NCBI GenBank assembly: GCA_964485395.1
Contig: CAZAJF010000014.1
Location: forward strand, 1-64,000
Reading direction: 5' to 3'
Length of the DNA stretch: 64,000 bases
Origin: JANNSO01 sp964485395
Lineage (GTDB): Bacteria; Spirochaetota; Spirochaetia; Treponematales; UBA12059
Under the pieces are notes generated by a model. The model ran no database searches. It saw nothing but the letters and a program-made list of their open reading frames with translations, and was not told the origin of the DNA. Shown here one piece after another: positions 1 to 8,685 of this stretch. Numbering within the stretch: position 1 is the first letter of the stretch; each line of letters begins with the position of its first letter. A program made the position numbers and the translations under genes.

Positions 1-101
1 CGTTCGTCGTACTCGACAGCAAGTTCGGCGAAGGCTCGGTCTTCTCGTTTACCGTGCCCCTGGCCGCCCCCTCCGCCAACACCGACGCTCTTCCCGGCTG
101 A
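1..101 (+). CDS. C-terminal end of a sensor histidine kinase (partial)
   Basis: The reading frame starts at base 3 and ends at the TGA at 99-101, leaving about 32 codons. The peptide contains SKFGEGSVFSFTVPL, which matches the last ATP-binding motif (G2/G3 region and final beta strand) of HATPase_c histidine kinases. The rest of the gene is to the left of the window, so the input domain and partner regulator cannot be seen. A hybrid kinase or CheA-like protein is possible, but the motif is typical of the kinase C-terminus. Confidence 0.6.
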   Translation, partial: FVVLDSKFGEGSVFSFTVPLAAPSANTDALPG

Positions 102-106
102 CCTAT

Positions 107-134
107 AAAAAACGGCGCCCGATTTCGGGCGCCG
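107..134 (-). terminator. Rho-independent terminator for the giant lipoprotein gene
   Basis: A perfect 10-bp inverted repeat (113-122 with 125-134, CGGCGCCCGA arms) is followed on the minus strand by a T-rich run complementary to 107-112. It lies just beyond the stop codon at 154 of the minus-strand lipoprotein. It could also stop plus-strand readthrough from the kinase, but there is no T-run on that side. Confidence 0.75.
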
Positions 135-153
135 CAAGTAACATTATCTTAAC

Positions 154-3100
154 TTATTCAGAAATACGCTCCGGGTGGCTCGTCTGCCGGCCGGTCATGG
201 TCTCCTTGGACCAATTCTGGTGAGGCTTGGCGGGGACCAAGATCACTGTACTCTTTGAACTCGCCGCTTTCGCTGCCATATAGCTTCTTACATAGGAGTT
301 CGGGCGCTGCGACTTGGACAAAGTAGTGGCCATCGGGTTGGCGGTCAACCAGTCGAGTCCGCTTTGCGCATTATCGCCTACCCAGTAATTGTCTCCGGTG
401 CAGTATGCAGGATCGCTCAGTGCAAGGTTGAACAAGCGGGTTGCCTCGGAGCGCCAGGTGGTTTCATCGGCAATGCCGCTTGCCACAACGGCATTGCCGT
501 TATTGATATAAGCATTTAAATAAGCCCAACCCAGATTCATGGCTACGCGGCCCATAAGCCAGTATGGAGTATCCGCATCCACCAAGATTGCCTCGGTAAT
601 CGTTCTAGCCTCCAAAAACGCGTCCTTGAACTTGGTATTATCGGCGGGTATGTAATAACTGCCACAAAGGTTAAAAAGCACTTGAGCAAGGCCCGCTTTG
701 GCATCGATATAGGTATCTGCCTGGGTGCCTGCATAGGTATCTACGCAGTGGCGGAAGGTAATCAGCGCTTTTTCCAGTTCTGCCAAATATGCCGCGTCTC
801 GGGTCGCAGCGTCTAACGTATGGTAGGTAAATGCCGCATACTCCGTTTGCATATAGCCATAACCACGTACTACTGAAGCTGCAGGACTACCATTTTCCGG
901 CAACACGCCATTAACCTTGAATACTTCAACGTTGTCCATGACGGCTTTTGCATCGGCCAGCCAAGAATCGACCTCTGGTTTCAAAGATATTACATGGCCG
1001 TATAACCCGAACGTACGGTACATAATGCTATTATAAATGTAGAAAATGTCGTTGAGTGACTTTGCTGCGCGCTTTCCGCCGCCGTACACGCCGCCGTCAA
1101 GATTCCGCACCGCCCAATACTTGGCGATTGAGGATTCATACAAGGCGTTTGCAGCGTCGAGACTTGCTTGGTCAGTCACTTCGGTTGAATCCGCTTCTGA
1201 CCGGTACGAGGAAGCAAGGCTGCGCATCGCCTGGGTATGAAAACTTTCTTTTGCAAGGCCATTGGCAACGGCATCGATCAAGTCTTGATAGGAGGTGCGG
1301 GCCTCCCCAAAACGCCTCAGGCCGTCATAGGCACGGCCGCGCGTATCGAAGGCTTGGCCGAAAATCCATAAATTCTGCTGGAGGTCGGGGAAGGCAGCCC
1401 AAGTCACGCCATTTAAATGAACAAGCGCATCCGTAAGCAGGGCGTCCCGTTCTGCCAGGGTACTTGTTCCGTCCCCATACATATAATAGGTTACGGCATC
1501 TACCTCAAGCTGGCCAAACGCATGAAGCGCTTCGGCGTAGACATTTCCGTTTTCCGGATAGGAGCCATCGTCTTCTTTGATATTCGCCGTTTCGAGATAA
1601 GCAGCTTTAGCAAGTGGAAGAATAGTGGTAATCGCGTTGTTCACACTGACGTGGTCCAGTTCCCATCTCATTTCCGCATCATAAGTCCAGGCAAGCCCAA
1701 TCTGGTTCCAAGCTGTCGTTGCAGTATCGAGACTTGCGTTGGCCAGCAGCTGCTGGTAGAATTCCCGCGCTTTCAAGTAATTACCAAGTTCGGAATAGCA
1801 ATTGGCAACTCCCTGAAGGGCTTCGATGAAATACCAGTCGTTTTCCATGGTGGCAGGATAATCGGCATATTTTGCCTTGATGTAATAAGAAATGGCTTTT
1901 TGGAACAATGCGGCGGGATCTTGATTATATTGATCACGCACAACATAGGCTTTTGCCATGTAGATATGTCCCAAAAGCACGTAAGCCCTCGCACGGTACT
2001 GATTGTTTACCGCGTCGTTGGGGTTGGCGGCACCGGCATAGGTCAGCGCCATGGCCTCAGCCTTGTCATAATTTTTTATTTGCCACAGATAGAGCGAGGC
2101 TGCGGCGTCCCGTGCATTGAAGACAACCCCCGTGCCGTTCCAGATTTTGCTACCTTCCGTGATGGCTGCGAGAAAATCGGCCTCAGCCTTGTTATTCCAA
2201 GCTGTCTTCTCGGCATCCAAAGTGCAGTAGCTTCTTAAGCGATTTTCGGTTTGCCCGCGGCGGAGCAGGCTGCTGGCTTTTTCCTTGATGCCTGGAATGG
2301 TGGTGCCGACGAATGAATCCAAACCGTCGTTTGCATAGTCATAAGCCAACTGGGCGTTTACCTTAGTATTGGGATAATTCCAGAGATACTTCTCCGCGAG
2401 CGTACGCCTGATTCTCCGCTGTTGGAAAGCGCTGAGCCTGGTATCAGTAAGGTAACTCTTGAGCAGATCCATTGCTTCCGTAAGGTAGGCAGAATCTTTC
2501 AACACCTGGCTTAATTCAACGAGACCATTAAAAAACTCGAATAAAGACGATGTAAACAATATTTCATCGAAGGTAGCCGCATTCGCCGGATCGGTTTGGT
2601 AAAATTTCGAATCGGTCAAAGTTTTCTGCATTTCCGTCCGTGCAGTAGACACGTCATTCAGTTTGAAATAGGTGTTCGCAATTGCCCGCTGGGTATAGCA
2701 GCGGGTATACAGATCCGCATCCGCGGAATCGCGCGCTTCGATAAATTTCGCTCGCGCCTCCAGGAACGAACCCTGCGCCATCAATACGGAGCCAAGCCCC
2801 CAAACCGCTTCAATCCTCGCGGCAGGAATGGAACCGGAGGCAACGACAGCCTCAAAGCGGGACTTTGCGTTAACGAAATCCTTTAATCGGTCAAGCGTAA
2901 GCCAAGCCCTATAAAGCTCGGCCTTGGTCCACACTTCGCCGCCGGCCACGGCCAGGGACAAAGCCTCGTTGTAGCGCGTCAAGGCGAGGTCGTACAAAGC
3001 CATGCCGTCGTAAGCCCATCCAAGGTGGAATAAAACGTCATCGAAACCCGGAACCTGGGGATAGCGCGCCAGTATCAGAAGCAGTTCGTCGCGCGCCTTG

Positions 3101-4803
3101 GGGAAGTCCCTTTGAGTTATATAATCCTTCGCGACAACGAGACGCTCGGCCATCGTCTTTCCCTCAAAGACCGTATTGACGGCATCGGCGCGCGCCACGA
3201 CCTTGGAAAAAGCCTCGGAGACGGCGCCTGCGCTGTCCGTGACCTTGAGCGACACGATATAGTTTCCAGCTACGTCCGGCGTAAGGCTTACGCTGGTCGC
3301 GGCAACGCCGGAAAGCGTACCCGAGAGGCTCACCGTGCTCAGCGCCGGCCTCTGGATAAGCGCCCAGGTAAATGTTTTTTGTTTGCCGTCGCTTGGCAAA
3401 GCATCGTCTTCTGCGTCGAAGCTGCCCGTTCCGCTCACCGTAAAGGCCGTGCCTATCACCACGGATCCGTCGCCGCTGGTGGCGGCCACGGGAGGCTCGT
3501 TGGTACCGATTATTACGCCCGCGTCCACGGCGGTGCCGGGATTATAGACGACGGCCGCCCCGTTGGCGTCCACTACCGTTACGGCGGCGCCGATTTCCGC
3601 GGCGCTCAGGCCGCTGGAGCCTGAAACGGCCCCGGACGCGATGCCGGTCACCAAAGCGTCGGTTACCGAAATATTACCGGCAAGAGTAGAGCCCGTCGCG
3701 TCCGCGATGGCTTCCGTCGCCGCGCCGCTGACGGCTCCGATCAAGTCGGCCGAGTCGAAAAGCGGGTTGATGAAATCGCTGGTCATGACGCCCTGCATGG
3801 TTCCGTTCGCCACGCCCTGCACCAGTGAAAGCGCCGTCGCGGAGCTTACCGCGCCCGCGCCTTGGGCCATTTGTATGATGCCCTGCGTTGCGCCTGTGGT
3901 CAAAGCCCCGGCCAAGGCGATTACCTCTTCGGTGTTGGCACCCAGCGAGCCGAGGGCGGAGGCCGCGCTGGAGGAAATGGTGGACGCGATGGCAGCATAG
4001 TCGGCGGCTTCCACGCCGGGTACCGTAATGGTCGCTATCCCCTGGATCGCGCCGTTCATGACCGCGCTGACCGCGGCCAGCATGGCTTCCTGCCCGGTCA
4101 AACCAAGGGAAACGAGCGATTCTATCGTCGCCGCCGCCAACGCGCCGACGGATTCGTTGACCAATGTCTTGTCCACGCCGCCGCTGTTCAGGCTGCCCAG
4201 GATGGTGCCGATTACGTCTCCCGCCACGTCGCCGCGGCGTTCTACGGAAATTCCCGTGGCCTTGAGGTTTTCCACCGCGGCTTTAGCGATCCGCTCCAGA
4301 AGCGAGACCACGGAGGCCGTATCGCCGGCAAGGTCGCGGCTCACGGCGCGGTTCAAGGAACGGCCCGTGGCTATGAACTTGCCGTTTATGGCCGCCACGA
4401 AGGATTCTGTGATTACTTTGGTACAGGTAGTTTTTTCCGTATCGGTAAGGGTAAGGGCGCCGAGTGATAGAACCGCTTCGCCCGTCGCCACGGGAATCGT
4501 CGCCGACAGATCGCCTTCGTCCAAGGTCAGCAAGCGAACTTTCGCGAGCGCCGCGCCGGCGATATGGGTTGCCACGGCATCGGAGAACCCGGCCGTCTTG
4601 ATATTGGCCGAAACCAAGGCAACGGCCGTCTCGATGGCGTTCAGATGCGTTATCGGATCCACGACCGGCGGTGTTACTACAGGTGGATTCACTATGGGAT
4701 CGACTACAGGATCGACGACAGGTTCAATTAGGGGCGATTTGCATGAAATCGCCATAATTGCCAGTAGACAGAGGAAAAAACCTAACCGCGTTTTCTTTGA
4801 CAT
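154..4803 (-). CDS. Giant lipoprotein with PKD-like and TPR regions
   Basis: This is a secreted, lipid-anchored protein of about 1549 residues. The start is the ATG at 4803, which has the ribosome site AAGGAGCTACC. An upstream ATG at 4836 has none. Residues 1-21 form a lipoprotein signal ending in AISC, so Cys21 is the lipid anchor. A proline/valine/aspartate linker of VDP-type repeats follows (about 26-48), then an Ala/Gly/Ser-rich helical segment (about 50-430). A PKD-like beta-sandwich follows (about 440-540), then a long tail of TPR-like helical hairpins (about 550-1500). The family is not one I can name. The architecture suggests an envelope scaffold or binding protein. The TPR half appears less GC-rich than the N-terminal half by eye. 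It appears monocistronic, with its own promoter upstream and a terminator downstream. Confidence 0.7.
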   Translation of the reverse strand: MSKKTRLGFFLCLLAIMAISCKSPLIEPVVDPVVDPIVNPPVVTPPVVDPITHLNAIETAVALVSANIKTAGFSDAVATHIAGAALAKVRLLTLDEGDLSATIPVATGEAVLSLGALTLTDTEKTTCTKVITESFVAAINGKFIATGRSLNRAVSRDLAGDTASVVSLLERIAKAAVENLKATGISVERRGDVAGDVIGTILGSLNSGGVDKTLVNESVGALAAATIESLVSLGLTGQEAMLAAVSAVMNGAIQGIATITVPGVEAADYAAIASTISSSAASALGSLGANTEEVIALAGALTTGATQGIIQMAQGAGAVSSATALSLVQGVANGTMQGVMTSDFINPLFDSADLIGAVSGAATEAIADATGSTLAGNISVTDALVTGIASGAVSGSSGLSAAEIGAAVTVVDANGAAVVYNPGTAVDAGVIIGTNEPPVAATSGDGSVVIGTAFTVSGTGSFDAEDDALPSDGKQKTFTWALIQRPALSTVSLSGTLSGVAATSVSLTPDVAGNYIVSLKVTDSAGAVSEAFSKVVARADAVNTVFEGKTMAERLVVAKDYITQRDFPKARDELLLILARYPQVPGFDDVLFHLGWAYDGMALYDLALTRYNEALSLAVAGGEVWTKAELYRAWLTLDRLKDFVNAKSRFEAVVASGSIPAARIEAVWGLGSVLMAQGSFLEARAKFIEARDSADADLYTRCYTQRAIANTYFKLNDVSTARTEMQKTLTDSKFYQTDPANAATFDEILFTSSLFEFFNGLVELSQVLKDSAYLTEAMDLLKSYLTDTRLSAFQQRRIRRTLAEKYLWNYPNTKVNAQLAYDYANDGLDSFVGTTIPGIKEKASSLLRRGQTENRLRSYCTLDAEKTAWNNKAEADFLAAITEGSKIWNGTGVVFNARDAAASLYLWQIKNYDKAEAMALTYAGAANPNDAVNNQYRARAYVLLGHIYMAKAYVVRDQYNQDPAALFQKAISYYIKAKYADYPATMENDWYFIEALQGVANCYSELGNYLKAREFYQQLLANASLDTATTAWNQIGLAWTYDAEMRWELDHVSVNNAITTILPLAKAAYLETANIKEDDGSYPENGNVYAEALHAFGQLEVDAVTYYMYGDGTSTLAERDALLTDALVHLNGVTWAAFPDLQQNLWIFGQAFDTRGRAYDGLRRFGEARTSYQDLIDAVANGLAKESFHTQAMRSLASSYRSEADSTEVTDQASLDAANALYESSIAKYWAVRNLDGGVYGGGKRAAKSLNDIFYIYNSIMYRTFGLYGHVISLKPEVDSWLADAKAVMDNVEVFKVNGVLPENGSPAASVVRGYGYMQTEYAAFTYHTLDAATRDAAYLAELEKALITFRHCVDTYAGTQADTYIDAKAGLAQVLFNLCGSYYIPADNTKFKDAFLEARTITEAILVDADTPYWLMGRVAMNLGWAYLNAYINNGNAVVASGIADETTWRSEATRLFNLALSDPAYCTGDNYWVGDNAQSGLDWLTANPMATTLSKSQRPNSYVRSYMAAKAASSKSTVILVPAKPHQNWSKETMTGRQTSHPERISE

Positions 4804-4899
4804 GGTAGCTCCTTGTTTAAAAGCATTGTCTGCCAACCCTGGCAGCCGTCGTTCATTCAGAAATCGATTTCCCGAAATTCTGATGGTTCGGACCTTGTA

Positions 4900-4927
4900 T
4901 TTTTAGCCTGGTACCTGGTTTTGTCAA
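4900..4927 (-). promoter_or_regulatory. Sigma-70 promoter of the giant lipoprotein gene
   Basis: On the minus strand a perfect TTGACA (4927-4922) is followed after 16 bases by TAAAAA (4905-4900). It lies about 95 bases upstream of the lipoprotein ATG at 4803, in the gap between that gene and the TetR gene. Confidence 0.55.
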
Positions 4928-4943
4928 GTTTAATTCGCTTATC

Positions 4944-5510
4944 TCACTGCCCGTCGGACATCGCTCCCGACAGTAAACCTTTCATGCCATGATGAAACTT
5001 GCGCTGGATATCGGTTTCGCCATCGAGGGAGCGCAATAATGGAACAAAAACGCGATATACAAGCTTTCCTACGATGCGCGCATCCTTCTCTCCGGCGGCT
5101 TTCTGCACGAGCTGCCTGAAAACGCCCATATACGTGCGGTGAAGATCTGCCAGGGCAGGCGAATCCTCCAGCTCGAACGCATAGAGCAGTTCCAGCCGCC
5201 GCCCGAAGCGCGCATACAAGGCAAAGCATAATTCCAAGATTTCATCCAATGAAGATTGCGCATGGGCCAAACGCTCGCCGGCAAGCGCGATCGCATCTTC
5301 TAAAACCGGGGCGGCAACCGCATATAAAAGTGCGTCTTTCGTCTCGAAATGATTGAATAAAGTACGCCTGGCCATATCCGCCCGCTCGGCGACGTCGTCC
5401 ATGGATACCGCTCGCGCGCCATGCTCGATGAATAAAGCGGAGGCGGAATCGATAATCTTGTCTCGGGCCTCTCGTTTTTTACGTTCAATCCTATTTTCGG
5501 GTTTTTCCAT
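4944..5510 (-). CDS. TetR-family transcriptional regulator
   Basis: The 188-residue protein has the normal TetR length. Residues about 10-57 form the helix-turn-helix, with the family signature around DDVAERADMARRTLFNHF. The C-terminal ligand/dimer domain is variable and gives no hint of the ligand. The ATG at 5510 has the ribosome site AGAGGA. The gene is divergent from the membrane-protein cluster at 5609. Two tandem palindromes lie between them over the cluster's promoter, so this regulator very probably represses the cluster and may control itself. Family assignment is firm; the target is inferred from position. Confidence 0.9.
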   Translation of the reverse strand: MEKPENRIERKKREARDKIIDSASALFIEHGARAVSMDDVAERADMARRTLFNHFETKDALLYAVAAPVLEDAIALAGERLAHAQSSLDEILELCFALYARFGRRLELLYAFELEDSPALADLHRTYMGVFRQLVQKAAGEKDARIVGKLVYRVFVPLLRSLDGETDIQRKFHHGMKGLLSGAMSDGQ

Positions 5511-5519
5511 ACGTTCCTC

Positions 5520-5548
5520 TTGACATAAAAATTACTATGCACTATCTT
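5520..5548 (+). promoter_or_regulatory. Consensus promoter of the HsmA-like cluster
   Basis: A perfect -35 TTGACA (5520-5525) is separated by exactly 17 bases from -10 TATCTT (5543-5548). The first operator palindrome begins inside the -10 and covers the expected start of transcription. A strong promoter under a repressor is the simplest reading. Confidence 0.75.
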
Positions 5549-5583
5549 TGCACTACAGAGTGCAATAACGCACTCAAGAGTGT
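5548..5583. promoter_or_regulatory. Tandem palindromic operator, probable TetR-family binding sites
   Basis: Site 1 (5548-5565) is a perfect inverted repeat, TTGCACT-ACAG-AGTGCAA. Site 2 (5570-5583) repeats the same half-site, GCACT-CAAG-AGTGT. The two centres are 20 bases apart, close to two helical turns, so two dimers could sit on the same face of DNA. The sites follow the -10 element of the plus-strand promoter and lie 38-73 bases from the TetR start codon. Confidence 0.7.
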
Positions 5584-5608
5584 CAATATCGTTTTTGAAA
5601 GGATGACT

Positions 5609-6307
5609 ATGACTATCACACCTGCCATTTTAATGGAAAACGTATTCAATGTCGCGTATCTTATTACAGTATGGATTCTGGTCCTCGTTATGGCCAAACG
5701 GGTCAAGAATGCGGGCGAAAAACCCGCGGCGGCAAGATTCCTCCTGGCATTCGCCCTGCTCGGTGCCGGCGACACCTTCCATGTGGGGTTCCGCGTCCTT
5801 ACCGCGATCCTTGGCCCGGAAGCGGCGCTGATTACCGTCGGAGGCGTTCCGTCAGCCATGCTCGGGCTGGGTATGCTGGCTACCGCCTATACGATGACGG
5901 CATTTTACATGGTCATCGCCGACGCACTCAGATTGCGCCACGGCGGAAAATACGACGCCGGATTCGTGACAGTCCAGATTCTCCTGTTCTGCAGGCTCAT
6001 AATCATGGCTTTACCGGGCAACAACTGGGAAACCAGCGTTCCCCCCTATGCGATGGGACTCCTTCGAAACCTTCCGCTGGCCATCGCCGGAGTGATACTT
6101 GCCGTCAGGTGCATTTTGGCCTCAAAAGGCGCGTTCGGAAAAACCTGGTCAGGCATCGGGTGGTCCATGGTGGCATCCTACGCCTTCTATATTCCCGTAA
6201 TCCTGTTCGCCGCGACTATACCCGCACTGGGCTTGCTCATGATTCCCAAGACGATCGCCTACGTAATCATGGGAATCATCGCCTACAAAGGTTTTTGGCG
6301 TAAATAA
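5609..6307 (+). CDS. Polytopic membrane protein, TetR-controlled, function unknown
   Basis: The protein has about 232 residues, with roughly six to seven hydrophobic helices and no obvious soluble domain. The ATG at 5609 sits six bases after GAAAGG. An ATG at 5603 abuts the same site too closely, and one at 5537 would lie inside the promoter. I do not recognise the family. It is first in a probable operon with the HsmA-like protein at 6332 (24 bases downstream) and the secreted protein at 6786. Tandem operators sit over its promoter. By context it may be a stress- or ligand-induced membrane protein, but the sequence does not prove this. Confidence 0.7.
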   Translation: MTITPAILMENVFNVAYLITVWILVLVMAKRVKNAGEKPAAARFLLAFALLGAGDTFHVGFRVLTAILGPEAALITVGGVPSAMLGLGMLATAYTMTAFYMVIADALRLRHGGKYDAGFVTVQILLFCRLIIMALPGNNWETSVPPYAMGLLRNLPLAIAGVILAVRCILASKGAFGKTWSGIGWSMVASYAFYIPVILFAATIPALGLLMIPKTIAYVIMGIIAYKGFWRK

Positions 6308-6331
6308 TCACAGCATACAAGGAGCGCAATC

Positions 6332-6706
6332 ATGTTGATAGCAGCAATAGTCCTAATTACCGGAGCACTGATTTTCTATTCGATCGGCGTATGGGGAGAA
6401 AAGATTACGGGAGCCCTCTCGCCCCGTTGGCTCGTATTTTTCTGGCTCGGCTTCGCCTGCGACACCGCAGGTACAACCGTAATGAACCGCATAGCCGGCG
6501 GCGGAATGTTCACCTTCAACTTTCACGGTATCACCGGACTCCTGGCGATCCTGCTCATGCTGGTCCATGCCGTGTGGGCGACGATCGTGCTCGTGCAAAA
6601 GCGCGAAAAAACGATGAAAAGCTTTCATAAGTTCAGCCTTATCGTGTGGGCTGTCTGGTTGCTGCCCTATCTGTCCGGACTGATATTCGGCGTATTCTTC
6701 CACTGA
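6332..6706 (+). CDS. HsmA-family small membrane protein (TIGR03987-like)
   Basis: The protein has 124 residues and about four transmembrane helices. It resembles the short TIGR03987/HsmA family, whose Clostridioides difficile member is a heme-binding membrane protein repressed by an adjacent regulator. Histidines in or near helices (in FNFHGITG, LVHAVW and the SFHKF loop) could bind heme; that is inference. The ATG follows an AAGGAGCG ribosome site. The gene sits 24 bases after the first membrane protein and shares its regulated promoter. The family call is from memory of the pattern, so confidence is moderate. Confidence 0.6.
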   Translation: MLIAAIVLITGALIFYSIGVWGEKITGALSPRWLVFFWLGFACDTAGTTVMNRIAGGGMFTFNFHGITGLLAILLMLVHAVWATIVLVQKREKTMKSFHKFSLIVWAVWLLPYLSGLIFGVFFH

Positions 6707-6785
6707 ACCATGCACCGCCAGGGAAGCTCGGCACGCGTCGTACCGGGATTCCCTTCAAGGAAAATTTCAACGGCAAGGATGAATC

Positions 6786-7274
6786 ATGCGCATGTATCGT
6801 TATATAAAAATAATAATCGGAATTTCGGCGTTCCTGGCGCTTGCGTCGTCCGGCATCGCGGCCCAAGCTCCATCGATCCTTGCGGACCAGTTCGGGGCAA
6901 AGCTGGATATTTCCGAAACGCTGAAATCGGGGACCTGCATAGTGCTGGCGGGAAACGCGATGAACGCCCCCGCCCGGCTTTACGAGTGGAGAAAACTGCT
7001 GCTTGCCTCCGCCCTCTCCGAAGCGAGGATCATCCTCGTCTGCGATCTGAGCGGCATGCCTTTTTTCGTTCCAAAAACACCGACTATAAACAAGCTTCAA
7101 AAAGAATACCCGGAAACCTCGGTGTATCTGGATTGGAAAGGGGAATTTTCGAAACGATTCTCGATCCAAAAAGCCGGCATCGTCGTGGAATTATATAAAG
7201 AAGGCCTGTGCCTTGCCCGGCTTTCGGGCGATGCCGATGCGGCCAAGATACCTACGCTCCAAAACGCCCGCTGA
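6786..7274 (+). CDS. Secreted protein of unknown function, possible thioredoxin-like fold
   Basis: The protein has 162 residues, and the first 27 or so form a Sec signal peptide ending near GIAAQA. The remaining 135 residues alternate strands and helices in the order seen in thioredoxin-like proteins. There is no CXXC pair, so no thiol redox role can be claimed. The ATG follows AAGGATGAATC. The gene lies 80 bases after the HsmA-like gene and is probably co-transcribed with it. Its last 23 bases overlap the convergent ada gene. Function unknown. Confidence 0.55.
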   Translation: MRMYRYIKIIIGISAFLALASSGIAAQAPSILADQFGAKLDISETLKSGTCIVLAGNAMNAPARLYEWRKLLLASALSEARIILVCDLSGMPFFVPKTPTINKLQKEYPETSVYLDWKGEFSKRFSIQKAGIVVELYKEGLCLARLSGDADAAKIPTLQNAR

Positions 7275-8313
7275 ACTTAGACTCGAGATCGAGCAGAGCT
7301 TTCTTGCGCGGCAGCCCACCACCGTAACCGGTAAGGCTGCCGTCGGCGCCTATCACTCGGTGGCATGGAATTATAATGGACATGCGGTTTTGCCCGTTCG
7401 CGTTGGCTACGGCGCGCACAGCTTCGGGCCTGCTCAGCGACAAAGCCTGGTCGCGGTAACTGCGCGTCTCGCCGTAGGGGATGGCCAGGAGTATTTTCCA
7501 TACCGATTTTTGAAAATCGCTGCCCGGCGTTTCCAGGGGAATATCGAAAGCCTTGCGCTCTCCCCTGAAATATTCGGCGATCTGCCTCGCGGTATCCGCA
7601 TGCAGTTGCGAGTGTCCCGGATGGGATGATACTTTCAGCAGGCGCTCGAGGTCGGCTATCTCGCGCTCCAACGCTCGCCGGTCGGCGAACTCAAGGAGGC
7701 AAAGCCTTCCGTTCCAGTCGCCGGCCACCATTGTACCCAGTGGCGTCTCAAACCTGCTTACCAGCAAGACTCCCTTTTCGGCGGCGTTCGAAGGGCTCGA
7801 ACCCGAAACTTTCCGCGATGCCGCGCCGAATCCCGCGAGGCTTTCGTAGCCTGAGGCAAGCCCCGCATCGGTAACCTTTGCTCCACAGCGGATGGCATCG
7901 AAAGCCTTGGAAAGTCTCGTCGTACGGGAGAATGCCTGGAATGTCATGCCATACCTCTTTTTAAACCATCGCCTGAGCGTTTCGGGGTCGATGCCCCGTT
8001 CGCGAATTTGCCAATCCTGGAGCCGAATCGGAGGATCGGCGCTTACCGTCTCCATCAAGTCGCGGTAAGCCGCGGGTATATCGTCGGGATAATCCAGCGG
8101 CGCGCAAATCTTGCACGGCCTGAATCCGGCGTTGATGGCTTCCCTCGCGGTATCGAAATACCTGACGTTTTCCCGATTCGGCTTTCGCGCCGTACAAATG
8201 GACCTGCAAAAAATCCCCGTCGTACGTATGCCAAAAAATACGCACCCGTCGAATCGGGGATCTTTTTCCAGCAAGGCTCTGTAAAATACTCCATCCACGT
8301 CGTTTCGTTCCAT
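7252..8313 (-). CDS. ada: Ada: methylphosphotriester sensor and O6-methylguanine-DNA methyltransferase
   Basis: The 353-residue protein has the full Ada layout. Residues 1-75 are the zinc domain with Cys36, Cys40, Cys67 and Cys70 in the FCRSIC...PCKIC pattern. An AraC-type helix-turn-helix follows at about 85-170. The C-terminal methyltransferase (about 185-350) carries the acceptor motif IIPCHRV. Methyl transfer from DNA phosphotriesters activates the protein as a transcription factor, and the C-terminal Cys repairs O6-methylguanine. It is convergent with the secreted-protein gene, overlapping it by 23 bases. No Ada box was identified. Confidence 0.93.
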   Translation of the reverse strand: MERNDVDGVFYRALLEKDPRFDGCVFFGIRTTGIFCRSICTARKPNRENVRYFDTAREAINAGFRPCKICAPLDYPDDIPAAYRDLMETVSADPPIRLQDWQIRERGIDPETLRRWFKKRYGMTFQAFSRTTRLSKAFDAIRCGAKVTDAGLASGYESLAGFGAASRKVSGSSPSNAAEKGVLLVSRFETPLGTMVAGDWNGRLCLLEFADRRALEREIADLERLLKVSSHPGHSQLHADTARQIAEYFRGERKAFDIPLETPGSDFQKSVWKILLAIPYGETRSYRDQALSLSRPEAVRAVANANGQNRMSIIIPCHRVIGADGSLTGYGGGLPRKKALLDLESKFSGRFGA

Positions 8314-8415
8314 GGAGAAAGCTTAAGCGCGCCGAAACAAAAAGGCAACCGAAAAACAGGCAACTAATTCCCGCCAAGCCGCGCACTTGACCAGCACGCC
8401 CGCAAAAAGCCATAC

Positions 8416-8530
8416 TTAAATCGGAATCCAAGGGGAATCCGGTTAAATTCCGGAGCTAGCCCGTAACTGTATGGCGTAGACTTTGGCATCTTGCCGAAAT
8501 CCATGCTGAGCCAGGATACCTTGATTTCCG
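8416..8530 (+). ncRNA. Cobalamin riboswitch
   Basis: The core AGGGGAATCCGGT...AAATTCCGG followed by AGCCCGTAACTGTA (8430-8471) matches the conserved cobalamin aptamer. GAGCCAGGATACC (8508-8520) matches the 3' B12-box pattern. It lies upstream of btuF and a B12 operon, as expected. Between it and the ATG at 8686 there is no hairpin with a U-tract. The GC-rich repeats at 8630-8665 end at the GGAG ribosome site, so control of translation start is the likelier mechanism. Exact ends are approximate. I see nothing else in 8314-8415. Confidence 0.88.
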
Positions 8531-8685
8531 CCAAAAATCGCAGAAACGCTTCGTGGTACAGGCGTAGGGCGATAGACCGCGTTCCCGCGCGGCTTGTCGG
8601 TCGACACAACCATCACCGCAACCGTTTCTCCGCGCCCCAGGGCAACCCGTGGGCAAAGCCCGTAACAGGGTAAAGGAGAACAGCT

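Noticed and set aside
8630..8665. Second riboswitch or terminator before btuF
   Set aside because: The GC-rich repeats have no U-tract and no aptamer signature. They fit better as the expression platform of the cobalamin riboswitch.
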